A DNA stretch of 10,277 nucleotides. Source: an uncultured Sediminicola sp. Its GTDB lineage: Bacteria > Bacteroidota > Bacteroidia > Flavobacteriales > Flavobacteriaceae. The DNA lies in assembly GCA_938039345.1 (NCBI GenBank), contig CALHVB010000035.1:1-10277 (forward strand). Direction: 5' to 3'. Position numbers and translations under genes: made by a program. Each line of letters starts with the position of its first letter. The first letter of the stretch is position 1. A model generated the notes under the pieces. It did no database searches. It was not told where the DNA came from and worked only from the letters and a program-made list of their open reading frames with translations. Of the stretch, positions 1 through 7,909 are shown piece by piece.

Positions 1-272
1 CCTATTTCATGACCCATTTTTGCTATTTCTCTAATCACTTTTTCGTCCCAACTTTCGGGAACAGCCCTAAAATAATAGGTGCCTTTTATTCCAAAGTTTG
101 CCTGTATTTTTGCAAAGTCGAGCGAATTATAAGGTAACAAATCTACATCGTGCCGAAGTACTATGCTTTTCTCTTTTGGGCTTTGAATATACGCTTCAAA
201 AGTCTGAAAATTGTATTCTTTAGCTATTAATGCTTTTAATAATTCCTTATATTTTTTTACTGTAAAATCCAT
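1..272 (-). CDS. Polysaccharide deacetylase-like protein (WbmS-type CE4 fold), N-terminal 90 codons only
   Basis: This gene is cut by the left edge; only its first 90 codons are present. The ATG (272-270) shares one base with the TAA of the preceding gene (TAATG), so the two are probably translationally coupled. Residues 37-44 read IVLRHDVD, the first metal-binding motif of the NodB/CE4 deacetylase fold in its 'RHDVD' variant. Residues 61-68 read GIKGTYYF, the usual 'G.k.TfFf' strand. The visible end, KMGHEIG, is where the second (histidine) motif begins. No signal peptide is seen, so the enzyme is probably cytoplasmic. Proteins of this variant occur in O-antigen and capsule loci; WbmS of Bordetella is the named relative I recall. 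Deacetylation of an N-acetyl sugar is the family expectation, but substrate and activity are unproven. The remaining metal ligands lie outside the window. Confidence 0.85.
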   Translation of the reverse strand, partial: MDFTVKKYKELLKALIAKEYNFQTFEAYIQSPKEKSIVLRHDVDLLPYNSLDFAKIQANFGIKGTYYFRAVPESWDEKVIREIAKMGHEI

Positions 273-1339
273 TATCTAAAATTGTATTGTAGTTCGGGGG
301 TTTTTCTTATTGTTTTTTCACTTTCCGGATAATTCTCTACAAACCATACCATATAGGCAGTAATATCTATTTTATCTGCTAATAGTTTTTGTCTTCTTTC
401 TTTAAAGTTCTCTTTTAAATTAGGAATGTTTTCTAACTCTTTTATTTTATCAAAAACACCTACTTCTGTCTGATAATTAAATACTAATCCATATTTCTCT
501 TGATCTTCATTATAAGCTCTACGGATAGAGTTTACATATATGGCAGGTGTGCCTAAAACTCCTGCTTCGGCAGCCATTGTTGCTCCTTCTCCGATAAAAA
601 ATTCGGCTCCTGCAAGTACTTCGTGCATTTGCTCTGGAGCTATTCGTATTTTGTATTTTTGGTACTTTTCTGGCAAATAGCCTTCTGCGGTTATAAACAC
701 GCTATATTTTGCTGCTAAATAATCTATAATTTTACTTTTCTCTTTTTCTGAAAAACCACTATGTCCTTTATCGTGCGAAGCATTCCACGATACAAATCGG
801 AGTATTACATATTTTTCTCCTTCTTTTAAATTTAAAATATCTGCATGGTTCCCTTTTGCTGTAAAATAGTTGGGATGCAGATATGCTAGTTCGTGGTAAG
901 ACGCATATCTAATTTGCTTGCTCCCTAAATCTTCGAACAAAACATCGGGCGTAAGTACACAATTTGTAAAAGGCAAATAAATTTTCATTTGCTCCCAGTT
1001 CCCAGAATCTTCTAAAGAAACATGTGGCTTTCTTAATACGGCAGCTGCATGTGCTGCATACGGAGAGCCATGACTCATAAACAAATCTGGTTTAAATTTT
1101 AAACCTTGTACAAACTCCATAAAATCGAATTTTAACAGGCCAAATAATTTTCCAAATGTGGTATTGTATTTTTTTCCAAAAGACACATAATTAAATCCCT
1201 CTGCTTTTAGCAACTCTATTTCGAACTCTTTCTGTCTGCATGTAAATAAAAATTCATGTCCTTGAGTCATCATTTCTTTTGCAAAGTTTTTAAATAAATG
1301 TACATGGCCAGGATGCCCTATATCTATCAATATTTTCAT
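272..1339 (-). CDS. DUF354 family protein, GT-B-like, in polysaccharide operon
   Basis: The 355-residue protein starts with MKILIDIGHPGHVHLFKN, the hallmark N-terminus of DUF354 (PF04007). This family has the two-Rossmann GT-B-type fold of UDP-GlcNAc 2-epimerases and MurG-like glycosyltransferases. A second family block, GEGATMAAEAGVLGTPA (about 250-266), sits where such folds bind the nucleotide or phosphate. There is no signal peptide or membrane segment, so it should be cytoplasmic or peripheral. The length is normal for the family and nothing is missing. Its ATG overlaps the TGA of the upstream FemAB-like gene by four bases (ATGA), and its own stop overlaps the start of the deacetylase-like gene by one base. 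DUF354 proteins are frequent in surface-glycan loci of bacteria and archaea, but to my knowledge their reaction is not firmly established. It could be a glycosyltransferase or a sugar-nucleotide epimerase; I cannot choose between them. Confidence 0.9.
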   Translation of the reverse strand: MKILIDIGHPGHVHLFKNFAKEMMTQGHEFLFTCRQKEFEIELLKAEGFNYVSFGKKYNTTFGKLFGLLKFDFMEFVQGLKFKPDLFMSHGSPYAAHAAAVLRKPHVSLEDSGNWEQMKIYLPFTNCVLTPDVLFEDLGSKQIRYASYHELAYLHPNYFTAKGNHADILNLKEGEKYVILRFVSWNASHDKGHSGFSEKEKSKIIDYLAAKYSVFITAEGYLPEKYQKYKIRIAPEQMHEVLAGAEFFIGEGATMAAEAGVLGTPAIYVNSIRRAYNEDQEKYGLVFNYQTEVGVFDKIKELENIPNLKENFKERRQKLLADKIDITAYMVWFVENYPESEKTIRKTPELQYNFR

Positions 1340-2340
1340 CCGTGCTTTTTTAAAATTTTTACCGCTGTTTTTCCCATACCATAAAGGAGTGGCTTAGCTA
1401 CATAATTAAACCGCCCATGTTCTACTAACTCCCCTCCAAATTTTGATTTAAACTCTCGTACGCCATAATCTTGTTCTGGTTTGCCTGCTCCCATAAAATC
1501 GAATCGAGGTATATTATTTTTTACCGCATAATCCATTGCAGCCCAAGTGGCCAATATACTTGGATATATATTTTTATAAAGACCATCTTTTCCGCAAACA
1601 AACCATTCGTATATTACTTTATTGGCTAGTATAGGAGCTACTATTCCTCCTATAATTTCTTCTTTATATGCTATTAATAAAAACTTAACCGATTGCTGTT
1701 TCCATAGTGTTGCAAAAAAATTAAAATCTGGTAGTGGTGTTTTTACTTTTGTCTTATATAAATCGTGTAAAATTTCGTAAAATGCAGCTACTTGCTGTGT
1801 ATTTTTGGCTTCAATGATAGTAGCGCCTTCTTTTATACTTTTTTTAACTTGTCTTAGTTTGCTGCTACTCATTCTTTTTCGCATCAACTGCTCATCTGTA
1901 CAGTCTACATGAAAATTTAAATGCGCATTATAATCAAAACCTACTTGCTTAAATATTTCTTTATAAGCACTATAATCGTTAAGGTTTCTAATTTCTATAT
2001 AAATAACTCTTTGTTTTAGTTTTTTTATAAGTAAGCTCATTAATTCTACAAGCTCATCATCATCTATATTCTTAGAAAAAACAGGGCCTCCATAAATTAT
2101 TGCCCTACTAGTAAACTTAGATTTTATTCCTTTTTCTTTCTGAATAATTCCTGTAAGTACGCCTATTACAGTTTCGTTATTTTCTACAACAAACGAAAAA
2201 GTTTCTATCCCTACAGAAGTAAAAAAATTAATAGCTTCTGGCGTTTGAAAATAATTACATGTATCTGCCTCTAATAAGCTAGCCCATTGCTTTTCTGATA
2301 TCTTTTCTACATTATTATGTATTATATACTCTTTTACCAT
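1336..2340 (-). CDS. FemAB/GNAT-like (Acetyltransf_6) aminoacyl- or acyltransferase
   Basis: The 334-residue protein has the double-GNAT layout of the FemAB superfamily. The N-terminal half (about 1-145) carries the 'YGGPVF' strand at 83-88. A basic linker rich in Ser, Lys and Arg (155-170) follows, then a C-terminal GNAT half with VIYEWFVCG (242-250) and the diagnostic FDFMGAGKPE...FKSKFGG segment (280-303). FemX/FemAB relatives transfer amino acids from aminoacyl-tRNA to a lipid-linked sugar-peptide. In polysaccharide loci such proteins are usually thought to acylate or aminoacylate a glycan amine, but their substrates are mostly unknown. There is no signal peptide, so the site is the cytoplasm. 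The start is an ATG one base after the GT4 stop, and the 3' end overlaps the DUF354 start by four bases. The fold assignment is strong. The acyl donor (aminoacyl-tRNA or acyl-CoA) is not decidable from sequence. Confidence 0.88.
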   Translation of the reverse strand: MVKEYIIHNNVEKISEKQWASLLEADTCNYFQTPEAINFFTSVGIETFSFVVENNETVIGVLTGIIQKEKGIKSKFTSRAIIYGGPVFSKNIDDDELVELMSLLIKKLKQRVIYIEIRNLNDYSAYKEIFKQVGFDYNAHLNFHVDCTDEQLMRKRMSSSKLRQVKKSIKEGATIIEAKNTQQVAAFYEILHDLYKTKVKTPLPDFNFFATLWKQQSVKFLLIAYKEEIIGGIVAPILANKVIYEWFVCGKDGLYKNIYPSILATWAAMDYAVKNNIPRFDFMGAGKPEQDYGVREFKSKFGGELVEHGRFNYVAKPLLYGMGKTAVKILKKHG

Positions 2341-2341
2341 T

Positions 2342-3256
2342 TTACACTGTTTTATATATGTTTGTAAGGGCTGTTGCTATTACACTAGCATCTAAATGCG
2401 CTATTTTTTCTCTTCCGTTTGTTTTATTTTCTAATGCCAATGCTTGCTTTAGCTTTTCAGAAAAAACAGCTACATTAAAATCGGTTACAAAGCACCCGCT
2501 AGTATCCTTAATTACTTTTTTAATATCTCCTACATCTACGGCTACAATTTTACTATTACAAGCCATTGCCTCTTTTATTACATTTGGAGAACCTTCCCAA
2601 AGGCTCGTTAGTAAAATAACATCTGAAGCATTAAAGTAATAAGGCATTAATTCGTTTGGTATATCTACCAATGCATGTAGTTCTACAGAATCGTCTTGTA
2701 GTTTATCAAATGCTTTTTTTGCTAAAGGATAATTTTTTTCTCTCCTTTTTGGGTTTGCTGCAAATAGCACATGTTTTTTATTGGGATTCCAACCTGTTAC
2801 TTCCAAGGCTTTTTTTCTATCAATAGGCTTAAATTTTTTAAAATCTACTCCATTAGGTAATACTTTAGCGTCGTTAATCTTTGAAGAAGTTTTCATATCT
2901 AACGACTTTACAATTACCTTTTTCCAAAATATATTTTTAAAGATTTTAATTATTGATGCTACTATTGGAGATGCTTTTACATCACTCCCCATAAGAGATA
3001 CTACCAATGGTTTAGCGCCTGCCAAAGAAGCCGTCATTGCACTTAAAGAATAATGCGCATGCACAACATCATAAGAACTTTTTTTAAGGTATTTTTTTAA
3101 TACAAATACATGACTTAAATAACCTTTAATTCCTTTTCCTTTAATGGTAAAAAAAGAAACACTATGCCCCAATTCTTTTAAAGACTTACCTTGACTCTGA
3201 ATAATTGGCGATATTCCGTTTTTACAATTTCCGCTACTTACAAACAGTATTTCCAT
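2342..3256 (-). CDS. Glycosyltransferase family 4 (GT-B, retaining)
   Basis: The 304-residue protein begins MEILFVSSGN, the first beta strand of a GT-B fold, followed by a glycine-containing acceptor-side loop (KNGISP) and a KSLKELGHSV helix-strand. DVVHAHYS (63-70) and SLMGSDV (87-93) are typical of GT4. LPNGVD (133-138) marks the start of the C-terminal domain. The donor-binding E-x7-E motif is present at E221 and E229 within EGSPNVIKEAMA. It is compact for GT4, where 350-400 residues is usual, because the inter-domain part is short; both domains are nonetheless complete. It is expected at the cytoplasmic face of the inner membrane, adding a sugar from a nucleotide donor to the undecaprenyl-linked repeat unit. 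It is the only unambiguous glycosyltransferase in the window, so others should lie outside. Five bases separate it from the upstream asparagine-synthetase-like gene. The sugar specificity cannot be read from sequence. Confidence 0.93.
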   Translation of the reverse strand: MEILFVSSGNCKNGISPIIQSQGKSLKELGHSVSFFTIKGKGIKGYLSHVFVLKKYLKKSSYDVVHAHYSLSAMTASLAGAKPLVVSLMGSDVKASPIVASIIKIFKNIFWKKVIVKSLDMKTSSKINDAKVLPNGVDFKKFKPIDRKKALEVTGWNPNKKHVLFAANPKRREKNYPLAKKAFDKLQDDSVELHALVDIPNELMPYYFNASDVILLTSLWEGSPNVIKEAMACNSKIVAVDVGDIKKVIKDTSGCFVTDFNVAVFSEKLKQALALENKTNGREKIAHLDASVIATALTNIYKTV

Positions 3257-3261
3257 AAGAT

Positions 3262-5028
3262 TTAATTATTAGTATAACACACCTGTTTTAATTTGTTTTC
3301 TGATACTTCTTTTCTTTCTTTTTTCTTATGGTTGTAAATAATAGATAACGACATTAATAATGTATCGCGTTCTTTTTCTGGTGTATATCCAGAGAGATTA
3401 TCTAACATTGTAAGCAGTTTCTTTTTCTTAAAAAGAGCACTGTTATTCACAATCTCTTTTAATATTTCTTTATTTTCTTTTACTCCAGATATAATTCCTA
3501 AATTATCTAAGTAGGTCTTGGTTACTTTACGCCTAAACTTCTTTTTAATAAAAGGCAGAATGATATTAGCTCTATACAAACTATTCCTTACATCTCTTGG
3601 CGCATAGCCTTTACCTGTTATTTGATGATAAATAATGCTATTTGTTTTCTTTATAATATCGGCATAGATATATTGCCCTTTCATCCTCTTTATAGGATTG
3701 TCTGTAAAAAAGTCATTATTTGCACCTGCGTACTTAGTTTGCAATAATGCTTTTACAAAATTGAAGTCTAAAAATGGAGTCCGCACATTTGTATATTGTT
3801 GTTGTGCAACTACCCATTGCCCAAAAAACTTTCTAAAAATTTCTTCGAACACAAAAACATAAAATTGCTGATTTAATGTAAGCGTTTTAGGTAGCTGTTT
3901 TTTATATTCAACTATTTCAGAAATTAGCTCTTCTAACTCTATTAAAAAATCATTTGTTTTAAGAACTTCTAATGTTTTTGATGTTCTTAATTTCTCTCTT
4001 AATTCTTGTTCATCTTCTATACTAAAAACATGAGCCAAATCTGCCGAGGTAACTGCTCCTGTTGTATGCAATGCCCTAAATAGCTCACTACCACAAGCTC
4101 CCGATATTAAATAATTAGAATTTTCTTGTTGTAATTTTTTTACACTGTAAGGAAAATGTGCATACAAAAAACCATTCCCTAAATACCCAGATGCTGTAAA
4201 TTCTGTAGCATTTTCTAAATAAGATGCTTTAATATATTTTTCTGTTCCTAAATTAAAATATTGATAGGGAATATTTAATTCGTCTGCATTATTCTTAGGT
4301 ATTGCAACATCATCATTCTCTGGCCTACCAAAAGAAAATGTATTGAATTTTTTTTGATGATGCATTCCACAACTTACCAATGTACGCCCATCAAAACCAC
4401 TCGTAAAAGCTATATTAAAATTTGTATTAGGAAAGTAATGTTCTGTAGTTTTTACAAATAAATTACTAAGTTCATTTACTGCTTTTTTACCTCCTACAGG
4501 ATTCTTTACAAACAAATCTGTAATTGTAAAGTGTTTTACTATTATAACAGTTTCTCTGTGTAAACTCACATAATTATTGCTAGGCACTAGCTTTATTTCT
4601 TTGTAATTTGTTCTATTAAAAAAACCATAATTAAACAGTAAATTTTCTAAAATAAACTTTTTATCTAATGAAAACTCTTTATTACTATTCTCTTCTATTA
4701 AGCTTATAGAAGAGGCTATCATTTGCTTATCCTTAGTATAATAAATAGGCAACATACTAAAAGAGCTATTGTATACTCTAATATTTTCTCCTTTAAATAC
4801 AATGGCATAAAAATTACCTCTTAATTTAGGAATATCATGATCCAGTGTATTTAAAATTTCATCTCTAGAACCTATATAATCTACTATGACAATAACTCTA
4901 GTTTCTTCTGAACTATAATCTTTATAATCGCCATAGATAATTATACTCCATTTAGCATTTAAGACCAACACCTTATTTAAAGGATTTGGCGGATATACTT
5001 CTGTATTTATAATAACAAAGTCTTTCAT
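3262..5028 (-). CDS. Asparagine-synthetase-like protein lacking the glutaminase cysteine
   Basis: The 588-residue protein keeps the AsnB architecture. An N-terminal Ntn-like domain (about 1-165) contains KLRGNFYAIVF and a later segment resembling the 'G..PLYY......ASEI' stretch of AsnB. An ATP-pyrophosphatase/synthetase domain (about 180-500) follows. Its PP-loop reads TSGFDGR (209-215) in place of canonical SGGxDS. GACGSELF (310-317) matches 'GxGxDELF', RTPFLD (416-421) matches 'R.PFLD', and TGKGYAPRDV (471-480) matches the C-terminal substrate block. The cysteine that must follow the initiator methionine for glutamine hydrolysis is absent (M-K-D-F), so ammonia cannot come from its own N-terminal domain. 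The family adenylates a carboxylate and forms an amide. In glycan loci a uronic-acid carboxyl is a plausible substrate, and the adjacent wbpB/wbpD-like genes point to such a sugar. A non-catalytic role or another amine donor is possible. The protein is cytoplasmic. Confidence 0.85.
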   Translation of the reverse strand: MKDFVIINTEVYPPNPLNKVLVLNAKWSIIIYGDYKDYSSEETRVIVIVDYIGSRDEILNTLDHDIPKLRGNFYAIVFKGENIRVYNSSFSMLPIYYTKDKQMIASSISLIEENSNKEFSLDKKFILENLLFNYGFFNRTNYKEIKLVPSNNYVSLHRETVIIVKHFTITDLFVKNPVGGKKAVNELSNLFVKTTEHYFPNTNFNIAFTSGFDGRTLVSCGMHHQKKFNTFSFGRPENDDVAIPKNNADELNIPYQYFNLGTEKYIKASYLENATEFTASGYLGNGFLYAHFPYSVKKLQQENSNYLISGACGSELFRALHTTGAVTSADLAHVFSIEDEQELREKLRTSKTLEVLKTNDFLIELEELISEIVEYKKQLPKTLTLNQQFYVFVFEEIFRKFFGQWVVAQQQYTNVRTPFLDFNFVKALLQTKYAGANNDFFTDNPIKRMKGQYIYADIIKKTNSIIYHQITGKGYAPRDVRNSLYRANIILPFIKKKFRRKVTKTYLDNLGIISGVKENKEILKEIVNNSALFKKKKLLTMLDNLSGYTPEKERDTLLMSLSIIYNHKKKERKEVSENKLKQVCYTNN

Positions 5029-5034
5029 TACAAT

Positions 5035-6444
5035 TTATATAAGTCCCCTATTGGAGAGTTTAAAAACATTCCAAAATAATATGGCAAAAAAGATGAACGA
5101 TAAATAACCAACCCAATGCTTTTCTTTTTTAGGATATTTAGCAACGATACCATCTGCCATAAATATGATTAAAAAAGGAAGTGCTAATAATTGAAATCTA
5201 TCCTGAAAAGATATTCCTGATACGGCCAATACCATTATATACAAAACAGCAAAACTACCCACGAAAATAGCTCCCGATTTACGTTGCTTTATAAAGCGAA
5301 ACAAGCCTATGAACACAAAAAAGTACATTACATTCCGTACTATTTCATTTTGGAAATGAGCATAAATACCCAATTGTCTTTCTTCAAAATTTAATAAGGA
5401 AGGAAAAGGAGTTATAATGGCCCCGGCTATTAGTAAAGGTGAAATTAATGCTGCCGTATAATTAATACCTCTATCTTTTGATGCTTTATCTAATTCTGTC
5501 CCAAATTGATCAGAACTAGATTCTATAGCATCTTCTATATGTTTATCCATAGAAAGCTCGTAGGTTATAAACAAGCTACCCAAAACTAAAACAATAGTTA
5601 TAAAACCTGCAAAGAGGCGATAATTTCTATTTTTAGTTTTGTTAAAAACAATTTGTAATAAAACGCAACCAAATACAATAGGAACTAATACTGTTCTAAA
5701 ATAAAAAATAGAGCCCAAAAACAATAGAATAAGAATAGTATTAGGTATTCTAAACTTATCTGTTTCTATAATCTTTAAAGTAAAATAACAGATATTAGCG
5801 ATTAAAAATATTAATAATGTTTCTTTAAGAAAAAGTCCGCTAAACCATAATAAAGAAGGCATTAACATTGTTAGTATTCCTGCTATCCGAGCTTGCTTTT
5901 CTTCATAAGCTATCTGTGCTATCTGATATATTCTTAGCACCGTAAAACTACCAACAATAGCATTAAATATTTTTACCACTACCACATGCTTTCCAAAAAT
6001 AGAATACATAAAACCTATGCATGTAGAAAATCCATAATCAGATTCGCTCTTCCAAAAATGAGATAATTCATAAAAAATATCTTTTCCTTCTCTTATAGCA
6101 TCTGCTACTATTACACCCGAATAATGATAGTTCCATGAATCTAAGGCTGCTATCTCAAAAGGTAAATGTACTGGATCATACAAAGCTGTTAATTCATACA
6201 ATACCGCTATTGATACTAACCTATAAAATAGACTATGAAAGAATAATCTTGTTTTAAAACTTTTGCATGTTCTCCATGAATTCATATAATAATACACCCC
6301 TGCAAAAAACAATATTATTACGGCTAAACCTCCTAATAATATAGGCAACGGCATTATATATTCTGGAAAAAAAAGTACATGACAAAACAATACGCTAATA
6401 GCGAAAAACAAAGCAACTTCTATATGTTTTTTATTCCAATACAT
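5035..6444 (-). CDS. Polytopic GT-C-like membrane protein, candidate O-antigen polymerase (Wzy) or lipid-linked-sugar glycosyltransferase
   Basis: The 469-residue protein has about 11-13 hydrophobic segments, for example near 8-27, 32-53, 68-88, 155-180, 204-223, 236-266, 276-297, 331-350, 370-386, 391-409, 417-433 and 445-462. A first loop with ALDSWNYH (D102) and SESDYGF (E134, D136) resembles the acidic extracytoplasmic loop of GT-C glycosyltransferases such as the ArnT/GT39 group. The stretch KIFNAIVGSFTVLRIYQIA, then PSLLWFSGLFLKE, is also reminiscent of that group. A hydrophilic loop at 298-330 and the late SFQDRFQLLALPF block resemble Wzy and GT-C proteins alike. It lies one base after the wzx-like gene and six bases before the asparagine-synthetase-like gene. 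A flippase neighbour and no other polymerase in view make Wzy the best guess. A polyprenyl-phosphate-sugar-dependent side-branch transferase is the alternative. Confidence 0.7.
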   Translation of the reverse strand: MYWNKKHIEVALFFAISVLFCHVLFFPEYIMPLPILLGGLAVIILFFAGVYYYMNSWRTCKSFKTRLFFHSLFYRLVSIAVLYELTALYDPVHLPFEIAALDSWNYHYSGVIVADAIREGKDIFYELSHFWKSESDYGFSTCIGFMYSIFGKHVVVVKIFNAIVGSFTVLRIYQIAQIAYEEKQARIAGILTMLMPSLLWFSGLFLKETLLIFLIANICYFTLKIIETDKFRIPNTILILLFLGSIFYFRTVLVPIVFGCVLLQIVFNKTKNRNYRLFAGFITIVLVLGSLFITYELSMDKHIEDAIESSSDQFGTELDKASKDRGINYTAALISPLLIAGAIITPFPSLLNFEERQLGIYAHFQNEIVRNVMYFFVFIGLFRFIKQRKSGAIFVGSFAVLYIMVLAVSGISFQDRFQLLALPFLIIFMADGIVAKYPKKEKHWVGYLSFIFFAILFWNVFKLSNRGLI

Positions 6445-6445
6445 T

Positions 6446-7888
6446 TTACGTGCGCTTTATCTTCTCTAAAACAAATTCTTTTATTTCTATATATTCTTTA
6501 AACTTAAGAACATGCGATACTGCTATATACAATAGTCCATACAGCATTATTCCTATTATTAATTGCAGTAAATTATTTGATAAAAAATTGACTATTAAAT
6601 AACTTATATAACCTAAGAACAAACTTGTAAAAGCATAAGGCAATAAATCTTTTAATTGATGCATTGCAGAATAATTAATATACTTATGACTGTAATACGT
6701 ATTTACAAAAAAACCAACGATTGAAACTAACACATAACCTATGGTCATTGCTAATAAACCAAACTTAAAAGTGATTAAAATAGCGAGTATGGTTAATACA
6801 TGTTTTATTAACTCTAGCTTTAAAAAAAGGTCTGACCTTCCTTTTGCACTTAAAAAATTTAAATTGATGTGTTTCAGTGGAAAAAAAATAATTTCTACTG
6901 ATAAAATTTGAAGTAATAAAACTGTTGGTAGCCATTTTTCTGTTAATAAAACTAATATCAATGGCTTAGCAAAAAACACTAATGAAATTACAATAGGAAA
7001 TAGTAAAAAACCCGTTAGGCGCACACTTCTTACTAGTAACTTTTTTACTTTAACCTCATCCTCTATTACAGTAACCAATATTGGAAAAGTAACACTTTGT
7101 AATATAGTGGTTAATAAAGTGCCAGGAACTTGCTTAAATAATGTAGCTCTTGTAAAAAAACCAAGCTCTTCTGCTTTATAAATTTTACCAATAATTATGA
7201 AGTAAATGTTATTAAAAAATACCCTAAGTAAATCTGATAACATTAGCTTAGAACCAAAATTAAAAAGTCCATTAAACGATTTTTTATCAAAAACAAATAA
7301 TGGTTTCCAACGATTTAAAAACCAAAACATAAGTGTCATTAATATATTTCTTGCTAAGTATTGATATACTAATGCCCATACACCATGTCCTTTTAAGGCT
7401 AAATATATTCCTAATACGCCTGCTATTAATGCAGAAGTAACATTTGATATTGCTTGTGTTTTTAAATCAATCTTAGTCGTTAAGATTGCCCTATGAATTA
7501 AGGAGGTGGCTATAATAATTATATTTAAACCTATTACTCTTATTAAAGCTATTAACTGTGGCTCTTCATAAAAATTTGCTATTAAATCAGCAGAAAAAAA
7601 AAGTATGGTGTATAATACTATTCCTGTTAAGATATTAAAGTAAAAAACAGTTGAATAATCTCTATTTGTAACCTCTTTCTTTTGTACCAAAGCGGCAACA
7701 AAACCACTATCTATTAATGCTTGTGATATGGCCATGAAAATGGTTATCATACCTATAAGCCCATAATCTTCTGGCAAGAGTATGCGCGCTAAAACAATAC
7801 CCAGCACAAATTGTATAACTAGCGTTGTAAATTTATCTACGCTACTCCACACCAATCCTGTTTTTGCTTTAGTTGCTAATGTTCCCAC
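6446..7888 (-). CDS. wzx: Wzx/TuaB-type polysaccharide flippase (MOP superfamily)
   Basis: The 480-residue protein begins GTLATKAKTGLVWSSVDKF, closely matching the start of WzxC/TuaB/MATE-like lipopolysaccharide exporters. Then come QFVLGIVLARILLPEDYGLIG (residues 26-46), the family signature of the first two helices, and about 12-14 hydrophobic helices in all. It should move the undecaprenyl-pyrophosphate-linked repeat unit across the inner membrane. Length is typical. The start is a GTG at 7888-7886: the only in-frame stop upstream is at 7912-7910, no ATG lies between, and the first internal methionine (about residue 47) is well inside helix 2. An AAAGG-like run directly before the GTG sits too close to be a normal ribosome binding site. 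A 21-nt gap separates it from the wbpB-like gene, the longest gap in the operon. The next gene follows after one base. Confidence 0.93.
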   Translation of the reverse strand: MGTLATKAKTGLVWSSVDKFTTLVIQFVLGIVLARILLPEDYGLIGMITIFMAISQALIDSGFVAALVQKKEVTNRDYSTVFYFNILTGIVLYTILFFSADLIANFYEEPQLIALIRVIGLNIIIIATSLIHRAILTTKIDLKTQAISNVTSALIAGVLGIYLALKGHGVWALVYQYLARNILMTLMFWFLNRWKPLFVFDKKSFNGLFNFGSKLMLSDLLRVFFNNIYFIIIGKIYKAEELGFFTRATLFKQVPGTLLTTILQSVTFPILVTVIEDEVKVKKLLVRSVRLTGFLLFPIVISLVFFAKPLILVLLTEKWLPTVLLLQILSVEIIFFPLKHINLNFLSAKGRSDLFLKLELIKHVLTILAILITFKFGLLAMTIGYVLVSIVGFFVNTYYSHKYINYSAMHQLKDLLPYAFTSLFLGYISYLIVNFLSNNLLQLIIGIMLYGLLYIAVSHVLKFKEYIEIKEFVLEKIKRT

Positions 7889-7909
7889 CTTTATTTTTCT
7901 TCTGTTTAT

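Noticed and set aside
1..1500. Apparently higher G+C in the deacetylase, DUF354 and FemAB end than in the wzx/wzy part, suggesting mosaic origin
   Set aside because: Membrane proteins rich in Ile, Leu and Phe are AT-rich by composition; I could not compute codon-level statistics, so this is not supported.
2358..2639. Plus-strand open frame of 93 codons
   Set aside because: It lies wholly antisense inside the GT4 gene, whose E-x7-E motif and C-terminal domain are encoded there; the translated peptide has no recognisable features.
2781..3053. Plus-strand open frame of 90 codons
   Set aside because: Antisense shadow of the N-terminal and linker part of the GT4 gene; low-complexity hydrophobic peptide, no start context.
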